From positions 209,593 through 273,592 of the forward strand of contig CAJNOJ010000136.1 in assembly GCA_905250025.1 (NCBI GenBank): 64,000 nt of DNA. The letters run 5' to 3'. The notes beneath the pieces are model-generated. The model did not search any database. It saw nothing but the letters and a program-made list of their open reading frames with translations, and had not been told where the DNA came from. How positions within the stretch are numbered: position 1 is the first letter of the stretch; each line of letters starts with the position of its first letter. Positions 42,780-54,702 of the stretch are shown here, one piece after another. Made by a program: the position numbers and the translations under genes. Source of the DNA: Adineta ricciae (lineage: Eukaryota; Rotifera; Eurotatoria; Adinetida; Adinetidae).

Positions 42780-44586
42780 ATGAATCAATTAATAACTTAT
42801 AATAATCCGAATGATGGGGTCACATCTCGACGGTACACCGCTTTTCCACTTAACTCAACTTTGATAAGTACATATACATCAGATACAATTCGTAGTATTA
42901 TCAATCATGCCATTACGGGAAAACCTTACAGTAAGTTCTTTCGATGCACTCACACACTGCTACTATGTGAATTTATTTTAGCTACGGCTGTTTGGATTCG
43001 TATTAGTCGAGTTGGAATTCAAATCAAAGCACAAGATCCCCAAATTGCGCGTACACGTATACCAGTATTTATTCCTATTGCACATGTTCATGACATCTTT
43101 ATGCAACCAAATATAAATAATGTGATTTGTATTGTTTATGAAGAAGTTAAATCGAATATGAAAGGTGTTCTTCTCTATGTCGTTCATCCATCCGATGCAC
43201 ATTTGATCCGCGATGATTTTCGGCATGTGAAACAATCATCATTCAGCAAAGGTGCTGAAAATCAAATTATGGTCGAAGCCAAATCACCTGATAACAAACA
43301 ATTAGCATCTCCAACTTCGCAAAAATCCAACGAAATCTTTCGTAATGGCAAAACCAATCGACAACAGTCGCCGAAACGAATTTTATATGTACGTGACAGT
43401 GATATTAATGCAACGAGAGAGAAAACGCCGTCGTCAGCTCCTCCATTGCCTCAACTTAGTTATACACCGTTTAATAACAGTTATCATAGTAGTCGAGATG
43501 AAAGCGCAAACTATCGTCGACATAAGAGTCCACGCAAGAACAAAACAGGACATTCTTCAAGTAAAACGGCAAGCGATAGCGGAAGTAAACATCGACGTAA
43601 ACATCGATCACGATCACCGCAGAAATCGGTTAAACCAAAAGTAGCTGAGGACACTGTCAGTCAAACATCACCGACAGAACTACAAGATCAACAAGTTCAA
43701 CAGCGGCAGTCGCCGTCGCAGCAATCGCAACAGCAGCAGCAGCAGCAACAACAACAACAACAACAACAATTGCAACAACAGCAACTACAGCAGCAACAAT
43801 TTCAGCAACAACAATTACTTTTTCAACAACAGCAAATAGCTGCATGGCAAGCTGCGCAACAAGCACCCGTTGTTCCAATGGGAATCTATAACCGGTAATG
43901 AGTCTATCCGATGCTACTGTCACCTATTTAGCTCATTTCTAACATACGTTTCTCTTTTCTCTTATAGCTATGTACCTAAAGTAATTCCGTTACCGACAGG
44001 CGAAAAAATCAAAACTACTCTTTCACCTTCGAATACCAATGGTATGATTGTTGCTCATATTGAACCACAACAAGCTTCTAATAGCGATGCATACAGTCAG
44101 TCGCCAACACGTTCTCGTTCGGTTTCACCGAAACGTCCCGATCAATCGTTCCGAAGTCGTCCACTGAGTGCGGAAAATGCTGAAGCATCAGCTATTCTTA
44201 TCCAATCATCTCATCACCGTCATCATCATCATCGACGACATCAAATGAACGGACAGAGTCATTCAGTTTCCAAACCCGAAGCTAAACTCTATAATACAAT
44301 CTCTCATCCATCTCGCATACGCTTAAAATATGGCCCACCAACGAATAATAACAATAATAATAATAATACCGAATCAGAAAGCGAAACCAAACAATACTTA
44401 AAACGTTTAATCGATGATATGCATGCAATGAAGGTAGAAATGAATAAAATGCGTTTGGCATCTTCATCCGTTGGAACTTCTCGTGGACGTTCAGATTCTT
44501 TACGACTGAATTTGAAGGAACTACGTAGTGATATTGACGCTATTCGTGCTCGAATGGCAATGACGCCGCGAGTTTATAATCCATAA
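42780..44586 (+). CDS. PTB/PID-like domain protein with Gln-rich and Ser/Arg-rich regions
   Basis: Three exons (42780-42930, 42982-43894, 43968-44586) give 560 residues. Residues about 1-145 alternate strands and a terminal helix in a PTB/PH-like order (TTAVWIRISRVGIQIKAQDP, IPIAHVHDIFMQPN, VICIVYEEVKSNMKGVLLY, HPSDAHLIRDDFRHV), suggesting a phosphotyrosine-binding-type fold; this is a pattern match, not a proven homology. The middle is basic and Ser-rich (KHRRKHRSRSPQKS), then a long Gln run with Leu and Phe breaks from a CAA/CAG tract. The third exon has SPTRSRSVSPKRP, a His run, an Asn run, and a C-terminal coiled coil (about 510-555, LKRLIDDMHAMKVEMNKM). A signalling or RNA-linked adaptor is possible. 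The start is the ATG at 42780; the frame upstream has no other ATG. Confidence 0.72.
43724..43850 (+). repeat. CAA/CAG repeat coding poly-Gln
   Basis: An imperfect CAG/CAA tract encodes a long Gln run with occasional Leu and Phe in the PTB-like gene. Mixed codons make it less prone to slippage than a pure CAG repeat. Confidence 0.9.
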
Positions 44587-44768
44587 ATTCATTTTTGCTT
44601 TTGGTCTCATTTTTGTTTTTTATTTTAAAAAATTTTACAATGTCTAAGGAAGAAGAAAGATAAAGAATCATGCAGAAGAAATCTCTTACAGATCTAAAGG
44701 AAATAGGCAACTATATGGGGACTTGAAAACAAAGTTTTTCTTTTAGATTGATTGACCGATCAGTTCAT

Positions 44769-45563
44769 TTACAGTTGAGTTATAACACCAGCGAGAACAA
44801 ATGAAAGGAGGAAAATCGCTGCACTGATCTTTTCAAAGTTTTCAAAGCCTCGTCCAGTATCCCAAGCCTAAAAGAAATGAAATAAATGTTCAACGCTCTA
44901 CTCGAAATCAATCGCTTACCAAATGACGAATACCGTTTAGTGCGTGATATGAAATCCTATAAAAGAAGAGGTGAAAACGTGAAATAGGAATGCTTCGATC
45001 TACTCACGGCCAAGCAATGAACAATTTCACTGAAAAGATGAACCAGCTTGGGATGTCCATTGAATAGATATAGTTTAAAATTTCTGTACTATGACCAGTA
45101 GCAAGAAACGCAAGTGGACCAGCAGTATATAACACTAAAATGTATAAGCTGCATTTGGTTTTGAAGAGAAGCGATGTTCGATATTCATACTTCCGTTCAA
45201 CATCAAACCACTAATACGATGAAAGCCAGATGACCATACTTGAAAAGGAAATCTAAAAAGCGAATATTAGGTAAGAAAAATAAAATTGAACGTCCAATTA
45301 CCGATAGATTTGTAAGTGTGGTGATATTGGTCGTTGGTATTTCTTCTCATTAGTTGCAACCCATTCAGCAGATTTCGCTCGATATTTAGCTACGTCTGGT
45401 GTAACAGTGCTGGAAGTAGCTTTTTGTTGACTATGTAATTCGAATCGATTAAAAAGAATTCAATATATAAAAAAACAAATGCATACGCTATTGCCAAAGG
45501 ACCTGTACGAGTCAAGGCTCGTGTGAGTAATTGGCGATTAAGGTGAAAGAGAGTAATAGACAT
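44769..45563 (-). CDS. SDHC: Succinate dehydrogenase cytochrome b560 subunit
   Basis: Six exons (45563-45487, 45409-45302, 45252-45191, 45134-45008, 44956-44920, 44867-44769) give 169 residues. The first exon encodes a mitochondrial presequence free of acidic residues and rich in Arg (LNRQLLTRALTRTG). The mature part has the family hallmarks: RPISPHLQIYRFPFQVWSSG, FHRISG before TM1, then membrane helices, and HALNGIRHLAWDTG, which carries the conserved His region near the haem and quinone site, then a last helix (ISAAIFLLSFVLAGVITQ). SDHC anchors complex II in the inner mitochondrial membrane. One exon is only 37 bases long. An acceptor-like TTTTATTTTAG upstream of the ATG suggests a 5' UTR intron. 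The gene converges on the PTB-like gene with 182 bases between stop codons. Confidence 0.95.
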
Positions 45564-46350
45564 TATCAATCTAAAATAAAACAGTTGCCAATATTGATTA
45601 TCGTCCGTCAATGATGAAATACAAAACGAGGGAATTATCATTTCTACATGAAAATAGGTTTTCTTTCCGAAGAAAAGTTTACTCATACAAGTCGTGCCCT
45701 AGATCACGGCTCCATACATGACAATGACAGAGAATCAGGTCTGTTTGTAACTTCGATTGATGCGATGACTATCATGTGGTATGTTTTGCGGTTATATCGA
45801 AACTCTATCGTCAAAGATCGAGTACCAGTGAACTTTTTGCATTTCCACTATTTAGAAACGTTTCGATTCGAGTCGTGTACTTTTTCTTGTAAATATCTGA
45901 GTCAAGTCAATAAAAGTCTTCTTATTCATTGGTTTTCGCAAAATCAATATACTCTATAGATGTCGTTGGCTTATTTCCTCGTGATATATGAGCGAGGAAT
46001 CTTCAAAATAAATCTTCAAATAATATTTTCAGTCACAAATTTATTTTTAAACAAAAGAATTACATTTCTTCGGAAATAATTCTCTTTTTTGTAAACAAAG
46101 TTCAGCCAGTCAGTCATATCTCTTTGATCGGTCAAAGTGATTGGCTTGTTTATTTTTTTTTGTTATCCGTGAAATTTCATCTTCATCTTACATCTCATTT
46201 TCTTCGCCTTTTTATTTATTTCAGTGTATGGCTGTTCAGATTCAAACATTGTACATTGCAATTGAGTTTCAAAAAGTAAGATTTGTTCCTTGCGCGCTAT
46301 TCCGTTGTTGTCTAATGTTCACAAGTCAATTTAGGAATAATAAATCTAGA
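45564..46350. other. Divergent intergenic region, SDHC and TDP-43
   Basis: This region should hold the promoters for SDHC (leftward) and TDP-43 (rightward). An ATG at 46228 followed by a good donor at 46276 and an acceptor at 46334 form a possible leader exon and intron for TDP-43; read in any phase the leader frame does not continue into the protein. No separate gene is seen. Confidence 0.5.
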
Positions 46351-47722
46351 ATGGAAATTGATCCTAATGCACAATTTACGAACACGAGTCAACGTCTCGA
46401 CCCATCACGTTGTGTGGATTTGATTGTACTTGGTATAAATTATCGATCGAATGAAGATGATGTCAGAAATTATTTTCAACAATTTGGAGAACTTGTCTTT
46501 TGTGAAGTGAGAAAACATTGTTGAGAGAGTAGGGTTTGTTTTGAAGAAGATTTTTCGATGTGTTACTAGATTAAACGTGATGCTCAAGGACAATCGCGTG
46601 GATTTGGTTTTGTTCGTTTTAAAGATTATGAATCACAATTAAATGCATTAAATAAACGTCATCATATTGATGGACGCACATGTGACTTGAAAATTCCAGA
46701 TTCAAAGGTAAATTGAAAGCAAGATTTCATTCGTCTTATCAATCTGCATTCGTTTTCAGAATCCTGGTATGCATGAACCTGAATGTGCACGGAAAGTGTT
46801 TGTAGCACGCCTTCCAGGTAAGAGATATTGAGTGGAAATATAGTTGTTGATTCGAATTGTCGTGTAGAAATTGTTACTGCTGATGATCTCAATCAGTATT
46901 TCAAACGATTCGGAGAAGTGACTGATGTGTATATTCCTCGTCCATCAAGAAGTTTTGCTTTTGTTACTTTTCTTGAATCATCTATTGTTCCATCTCTGTA
47001 CGGTGATCATTTCATCAATGGGTAAGAAGAAAGAGACAGAGAGAGAGGATTGATAAGAATATGAATGACTTCATTGTTGTCTTTTATTATAGATGCAGTG
47101 TACACGTTGGACCCGCGGAACCGAAAGGAAAACCGAGTGACAGCCAGTTTAAACGTTCTAAACCAGGTACGTACAGCTATTTTGAAATCTCTCGAAAGCA
47201 AGCATAATCTCATATGATTGATAAAACCAACTTCAGTTAGATCGGAGAAAGCTGTACCAATACTTTGACAGAGTGAAGTGAAATCAATATTGTTAAACTT
47301 TAGATCGTAATTTTCATAATGTTCGCTCGATACCACCTGGAAATCCTCACCATTACTCATCCTACTCTCAATACGGCGCAGGCAATACTATGATGCCCCA
47401 TGGTGGCAATGGTGGCGGTGCTGCTGCTTCGAACAATCCTGATCAGCAGCAATTACTCTTGCAGCAAATGTTAAATCCGAATATGATGCAAGCATTCATT
47501 CAAGCCTTTCAACAGCAACAACAGCAGCAGCAACAACAACAACAACAACAACAGCAACAACAAGCAAATAAATATGATGCGAATAATTGGGCGACTGGTA
47601 TTAATGAACAAGCAGCGAATGCATATAGTCATCATCATTATCAGAATGGTCCGACGGCGACTGGGAAATTCAATGAATTTAATAATGATCCATGGGGCCC
47701 ACAACATCATACATATCGATGA
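46351..47722 (+). CDS. TARDBP: TDP-43 RNA-binding protein, lacking a visible N-terminal domain
   Basis: Six exons (46351-46506, 46570-46707, 46760-46817, 46868-47021, 47093-47166, 47304-47722) give 332 residues. RRM1 (about 23-98) has DLIVLGINYRSNEDDVRNYF and GQSRGFGFVRFKDYESQ; RRM2 (about 109-185) has ARKVFVARLP and SRSFAFVTFLES, then HVGPAEPKG, all in TDP-43 order and linker length. TDP-43 binds UG-rich RNA and controls splicing and RNA stability in the nucleus. The C-terminal part is Gly/Asn/Gln-rich with 18 consecutive Gln in place of the usual Gly-rich prion-like tail. The ubiquitin-like N-terminal self-association domain of animal TDP-43 is not visible: only 22 residues precede RRM1 and no upstream exon that restores it was found. 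A UG-rich stretch follows the stop codon. Confidence 0.94.
47511..47564 (+). repeat. CAA/CAG repeat coding 18 Gln in TDP-43
   Basis: A mixed CAA/CAG tract in the last TDP-43 exon encodes 18 Gln in a row, followed by ANKYD. Confidence 0.9.
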
Positions 47723-48087
47723 AACTGTTGCGTTTCTGTGTGTTTCTCTCTCTCTTTCCTTATTTCGCTCTCGCTTTTCTTCTCTTCTTTTCTTGCGATC
47801 TCATTTTTTTGAGTAGCTGCAATAATACTCGCGCGTGTGTAAGTTTTCTCCTTTTTTTGCAGTGTGTGTGTGTGTCGTTAGTCTAACGAAAAAAAAGAAT
47901 TTTGTGTTCATGTGTTCGACATTTTTCCTTTTTTAAAACGATCTGTTGTGCATTTGTGTGTGCGTATGCGTGTGTGCGTGTGTGTGTGTGTGGTGTTTGT
48001 TGCATAGACAATGTGATTTTCCTTTTCTTTTTTGGTATGTTTATATGGAAAAGAAGAACATGATTGAATTGATCTTCTAGATTTTAG
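47723..48087 (+). promoter_or_regulatory. TDP-43 3' flank with UG-rich tracts (candidate autoregulatory target)
   Basis: Only 365 bases separate the TDP-43 stop codon from the PRMT1 start. They contain TG repeats at 47862-47875 and about 47951-47993, plus a TGTGT before a GTAAGT donor-like site near 47838 and a pyrimidine-TTTGCAG acceptor-like site at 47861. In the RNA these become UG repeats, the established binding motif of TDP-43 RRMs. Human TDP-43 represses its own mRNA through 3' UTR sites, so a similar loop is plausible here. Position and repeat are seen; the regulation is inferred. A TTTTAG acceptor sits directly before the PRMT1 ATG. Confidence 0.55.
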
Positions 48088-49476
<1,389 letters not shown>

Positions 49477-49737
49477 AAGTTCCCAACAAATTTATCAAAG
49501 ACAAATAAACACATATAAATCCGATTTGAAGCCTAGTCAGACATTCATCTGAACATGAACTAAGACAAATTTGTTGTTTTTTTGTTTTTGTTCTTGTTTC
49601 TTTCTAATTATGCTCGACAGTATAACTTCTGATTCGAATGTGTTTTGTTCAGAAGAGAAAAACAAGCAGAAGAATACATAAAATCCTCGTTATTATATTT
49701 TGTTTTTTGAGATTATTGAAAAGAAAAAGAAAGAACA

Positions 49738-51359
49738 ATGATTCGAACATTTGTTAGACACTTAACAACAAAAGTACCATTTCAGCCCAAACCATTAGCG
49801 CCGCGAAAACCGAAAGCATCCATGGATTTTGTAAGTAATCAATGGATATACAATGCATGTCTAGAAACTACTTCATCTAGGATAATGAATTTCAAGATGA
49901 AGTTGAAGTTCGACTAGTGGCGGGAAAAGGCGGTGATGGAAGAGCGACATTTTCCAAAACATTTCAGAACGAATTTGGTGGAGCTAACGGAGGAGACGGT
50001 GGCAACGGTGCCCACATTATCTTTCAAGGTAAAACATACCAGACAATAGAACCCTTCTCTTGAATCACAAGTGAGGCGAAAAGCAATACAATATCTTCTA
50101 GTCATAACAATTGTTAGAAGCCATACTGATGATTGAACAAACAGAAAAATCACTTGTCTGTTGGAGATTCGAGAGTGTTTTTTTAAATGAAATCATCGCC
50201 AATGAAGACAATAGAATTTTGATAAAGTTGTTTGGTCGTTTAGCGTCAAAACATGTGACGTCATTGAATAATATTCGAAAATTGTATATTGCCGATAGTG
50301 GAGCACCGGGCGAAGCAAATTTCAAAAAGGGCACATCAGCTGAACATTCGATAATTCCGGTAAATATGAAGTAAACAATTTCGATCGGTTTCGTATTTCC
50401 TATGCTGTTTCCTAGGTGCCTGTCGGAACCATAGTGAAGAAAATGAATGGAAAGACTGTTTGTGAATTACGAAAACATGAACAGAAGTTTATCGCAGCAC
50501 GGGGAGGTTTAGGTGAGATGATCGAATTGCGGTAAGCATGTCTGTAGAGAAGACATGTTATTCGTGATGTTTTTTCAACTTGATTTTGTTTTTCTAGGTG
50601 GAAAAGGAAATTATTACTTTCTATCAAATATGAATCGAGCACCAACGGAATACGAATTAGGTGCGAATGGTGACAAAAAGAAGTATAAACTTGAACTCCA
50701 ACTGATCGCGCATTTTGGTTTAGTAAGTTTCTTCACATCAATGTTCGTATTACTAATTCTTTGTTTTTGTAGCTTGGCTTTCCTAATGCTGGTAAAAGCA
50801 GTCTCTTACGAACGATTTCTCGAGCACGACCTATCGTGGGCGATTATGAATTCACCACACGTCAACCACAACTCGGTTCAATCGAATACGATGATTTCAT
50901 TCAAATTCATGGTTTGACTTTGTCTTTCTTTCACACTCAAACATGAATCGATTCTTTTTTGCATGGAATTTCATAGTGGCCGACATTCCTGGTATTGTCC
51001 CCGGTGCTTGTAAAGAAGAACAAGGTTTAGGCAGCCGATTTCTACGTCATATCGAGCGATGCTTAGCATTACTTCTCATTATCGATATGAGTGTTGAACG
51101 TCCATGGGAACAATACGATCTGTTGATGAATGAATTACGTGAATATAGAACTGATTTGACACAGAAAAAAATAACCGTTCTTGGAAATAAAATGGATGAT
51201 GCGGACGCAAAGCTACAACTGGAAAAAACTCGACAATACATTCCTTATCCGTTGATACCAATCTCAACCGTGGAAAAAATAAATATCGATAAGTTGTTGT
51301 TTTATCTAAGAAAACAATATGATGAATTGATTACTGATGAATGGCGTGAAAGAATATAA
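49738..51359 (+). CDS. MTG2: Mitochondrial Obg-family GTPase (MTG2/GTPBP5-like)
   Basis: Seven exons (49738-49830, 49881-50028, 50244-50359, 50416-50512, 50598-50722, 50773-50911, 50977-51359) give 366 residues. The start ([18 protein letters not shown]) looks like a mitochondrial presequence. The Obg fold follows with its Gly-rich loops ([52 protein letters not shown]). The G domain has Walker [12 protein letters not shown] (about 195-205), switch [12 protein letters not shown], and NKMD. The family assembles the large mitochondrial ribosomal subunit. The 215-base intron 50029-50243 is the longest in the gene; the acceptor GGTCGTTTAG is chosen because it restores [11 protein letters not shown]. 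The gene converges on UNG with only 85 bases between stop codons. Confidence 0.93.
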
Positions 51360-51444
51360 TAAATAGTATATAAAATGTTGTTGTTTTTTATTCTGTCGAT
51401 TGACTGAGACAGCGCAATCAACACGAGAATACTTCGGTTGAGAA

Positions 51445-52519
51445 TTAGTCGTGTAAGAGACTGTCTTCCGATGGTAATTGAAACCAATCGATTTCGGGTA
51501 TACCAGCAGCTTTCAGATAAACATTAGCTTGAGAAAAATGCTGAAAAGAAGCAATAAAATTCGGTAGACAAAAAGATTGTCGAGGACATTTCGACATACT
51601 TTACAGCCTAGGAAACCTCTACTGGCTGATAGCGGTGATGGATGTGGAGCGGTTAATATATAGTGACGCGTCTGAAAAGCAAGAGTGCATAGTGTGTGTT
51701 AGAGACTAGATTTTGTTTTACTTTGTCGATTTGTGCTGCTTTCATCTGAGCATCGCGACCCCAGAGTAAGAAAACAATATTTGATGATTGATGATTGAAA
51801 TATCGAATGATACTATCCTAGAAAATGAATATTTCTGCCTAAAAACTTCACAAAAGATAATAACATACCGTAAATATCTCCCATCCTTTGTTTTTATGAG
51901 AATTGGCTCGATTTTCTTCTACCGTCAAGCAAGTATTCAACAATAAAACACCTTGTCTCGCCCAGCCAAACAATGTGCCATGTTTTGGAATAATAAAATT
52001 CGATAAGTCATTTTGCACTTCTTTGAATATATTTTGTAAGCTAAACTTGTATTCAAGATGAAGAGAACGAAAAGTCACGGACAAACCTCGGTGGAATCGG
52101 AACGTTCTTTGGAACGGAAAAGCTGAGGCCATGTGCTTGATTAGGTTGATGATATGGATCTTGTCCAAGAATAACAACTTTCACTTCATTTGGTTTACAC
52201 AATCGTGTAAATGTAAAGACTTGCTGCAACGGAGGATAAATAGTCACACGTGTCTCTCGTTGATCAGCAATGAATTCAATCAACTATTCAAACAATGAAG
52301 AGTATTTCATAATAAACCAAGATTCATGTATCATACTTTTTTGAAGTACTCTTTCGAAAATTCGTTTTCTAATATTTTGTACCATGAGATATCGATACTG
52401 TCCAACAATTCATGTGTTACTAATCTTTGTTCTGACAATCTTCTGTCTTTAGTTTTCGAACGTGACGCCAATACCACTGTTCGTGCTAACTGTCTATTCA
52501 GAATGCACTTAAAGAACAT
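51445..52519 (-). CDS. UNG: Uracil-DNA glycosylase, family 1
   Basis: Six exons (52519-52337, 52283-52087, 52040-51869, 51817-51722, 51671-51600, 51540-51445) give 271 residues. Key motifs are all present: the water-activating loop [12 protein letters not shown] with Asp at about 103, the AHGLSFSVP segment, uracil-pocket residues in the [19 protein letters not shown] strand, and the minor-groove loop [13 protein letters not shown] with the catalytic His at about 226. It removes uracil from DNA to start base excision repair. The N-terminus ([17 protein letters not shown]) is basic and may act as a mitochondrial presequence; a nuclear form from another start is known in vertebrates but not seen here. 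The intron at 52086-52041 starts with GTTTGT and is read to TTTAG to restore [10 protein letters not shown]. Confidence 0.96.
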
Positions 52520-54702
52520 TCTGTTGGTCTATGTACTGTGGCGATCTATTCCTTAGGTTAAACAAAAGTGACTTCGATTGGCTCGTTCGATTCAAATGAT
52601 ATGATAGATGACAGAAGACGTTTCCGAAAGAACTACCGGTCAGTCAGTCATGTTGACTGGTGGCTAACTTGTTTGTGTGTTTCGCTCTTTTTCGGATACA
52701 CAAATCCATTCTTATGATACCATCTATTATTATCATCAAACAAAAGGATCACCAACACGCCAGACGAACGAAGTAACTTCAATTAACGACGTTTTCAGAA
52801 TGAATGAAATCATACATACGTGTTCGTCAATGCTGACAATTGTTTGTCAACCGTCTGCTTCGCCTTCTAAACCAGATGTCGTTAGTCTGTGTTATCAACT
52901 AATCCGATTATTGTGAATATGTCAAATCATAAATCAATCCGTTTTCGCGTTATATTTACAATTTGTAAAAACTACACTGATAACACTTTATCTTTGTCAA
53001 TAGGTGTACACACACACACTTGTGATCTATTTATTCAATGACATAGCTTGATCTAATTCGGCAAAATGTTCCAATCGAAACGAAATTCATAGGAAAAACT
53101 TCATAATTGAATCTGAAAATGATTTTCGAGAAATCTTTGGCAAGCGAAAAATAGTTTTTGTTCAATGTTCAATCGGTGACTTTTGACATCGATCTGTGTT
53201 GGTTGCTAAGCAACACGTTCATTGCGAAATTGGACATGGCAATCAATCGTGTTCTTCGATCTTTAATCTGCGGTTACTTATTCTTGTTTTTGATGTTTTC
53301 TTCTTCGTCGTGGAGTGTTTAATTGAAAGATTTCTTGAGGCAGTCAGCTAATTCACATCACATTCAAATCAATCATCGAGTCGAATTCGATTTCTTCTAT
53401 TTATTTACTCCATTCTCAGACTTTTTTTTTAGATTAAAACACTTTTGATTATTATTATTATTATTATTTTGTAAGTACAGTATTTTTCTTTTTCTTTAAT
53501 CGATGAACCGAGATGGGAAATGATAGAAGTCACTTTTGCATGTAACAATGATCTATGAGATTTGAAATCGTTTCCTTTTTCTAAGTATACAATCATTTGA
53601 TCTCAGATTTCATCAAACGTTGATTTTATCCATGGTAATCGAAGTTTACCTTCGTGCATATATGAATATCTATTGTTATTCTTAAATATCCCTGAACAAA
53701 ACATCGCAATGTATACGGTTTATTAACGAAAAAGAAACAAATTTCAAGTAGGAGAATAAAAAAAACGCCGAGCTCTTTTTCTTCAATCACTCTCTCCGTC
53801 GCTCTGATACATTACAAAAAAAAAGAAATGATAATTTCGGTAGAAGCCATTACATATCATCGACCGAGCGAACGTACTTGATTCAAAACTGTATGTTGTT
53901 TATCTTTCATTTTAACAAGCACATTCGTTTGTTAAAAAAAAGAGAATATGACGAGAGAACCTTGAAAAAACAAAAAAAAGGGACTAAAATGTGTGACATA
54001 TTTAATCAAACTTCATTAACTAATTTTCGGTTTTCTTAATGAAATCGATCCAAAGTGAGAGATGACAAAGTCCGATTTGTAAATCTTGGACTCGGAGATA
54101 TCTGAGCTGCACAAGTTCAAAAGCATGCGACTAGAATTTCAAGTAATGTTAACGAGTATGTTAGATAAACATCGAAGAGTCATTTCGACGCGTATAATCG
54201 ATTTTAGTTCACGATTAATCAGAAAAGAAAAACGAAACGAACAGAAAGAAGCAGAGAAGTTTGATGCTTGATCCTTTCTCGTTTAATACAACTATACAAA
54301 AGACTATTCGATGAATGCTTTATCCTATCACTTACAAAAAAGTATACAGGTAAGAATGCGACCCGCTTTGATTACGACAGTTCGTTGTAGACGCGAAGAG
54401 TATGCTTTATTCGGGCATATTTCGAGAAATCAATCAAACATTTCTGTAGATTCTTCTCGTACCATTGAGACATATGCCAACACAAAGAAGATCAGCATAG
54501 GTTTTCATAGTTTACTCCTCGATTATAAACAAATAATGAGAAACTTTTTCTTATTACTTTTTTTTTCTTTTTCTAGTCTCTTCAAGAATTTCTCGATTTC
54601 TTTCCGCCTTCTTTTTTTCCATTCATTATGTATTTGTTCTTGTCGATACTCTAGTCAGAACGGAGTTAGTCACACCTCAGTTAATTATTCAGGCAAATTT
54701 GC
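52520..54702. other. Divergent intergenic region, UNG and rootletin
   Basis: 2.2 kb that should contain the UNG promoter (leftward) and the rootletin promoter (rightward). An ATT trinucleotide run lies at about 53449-53470. Frames at 52677-52916, 54086-54271 and 54311-54739 lack domains. No gene is recognised. Confidence 0.5.
53449..53470. repeat. ATT trinucleotide repeat
   Basis: About seven tandem ATT units in noncoding DNA upstream of rootletin. Confidence 0.85.

Noticed and set aside
46228..46290. ATG at 46228 as the real TDP-43 start
   Set aside because: Splicing from the donor at 46276 to the acceptor at 46334 leads to stops, and the short peptide does not resemble the TDP-43 N-terminal domain.
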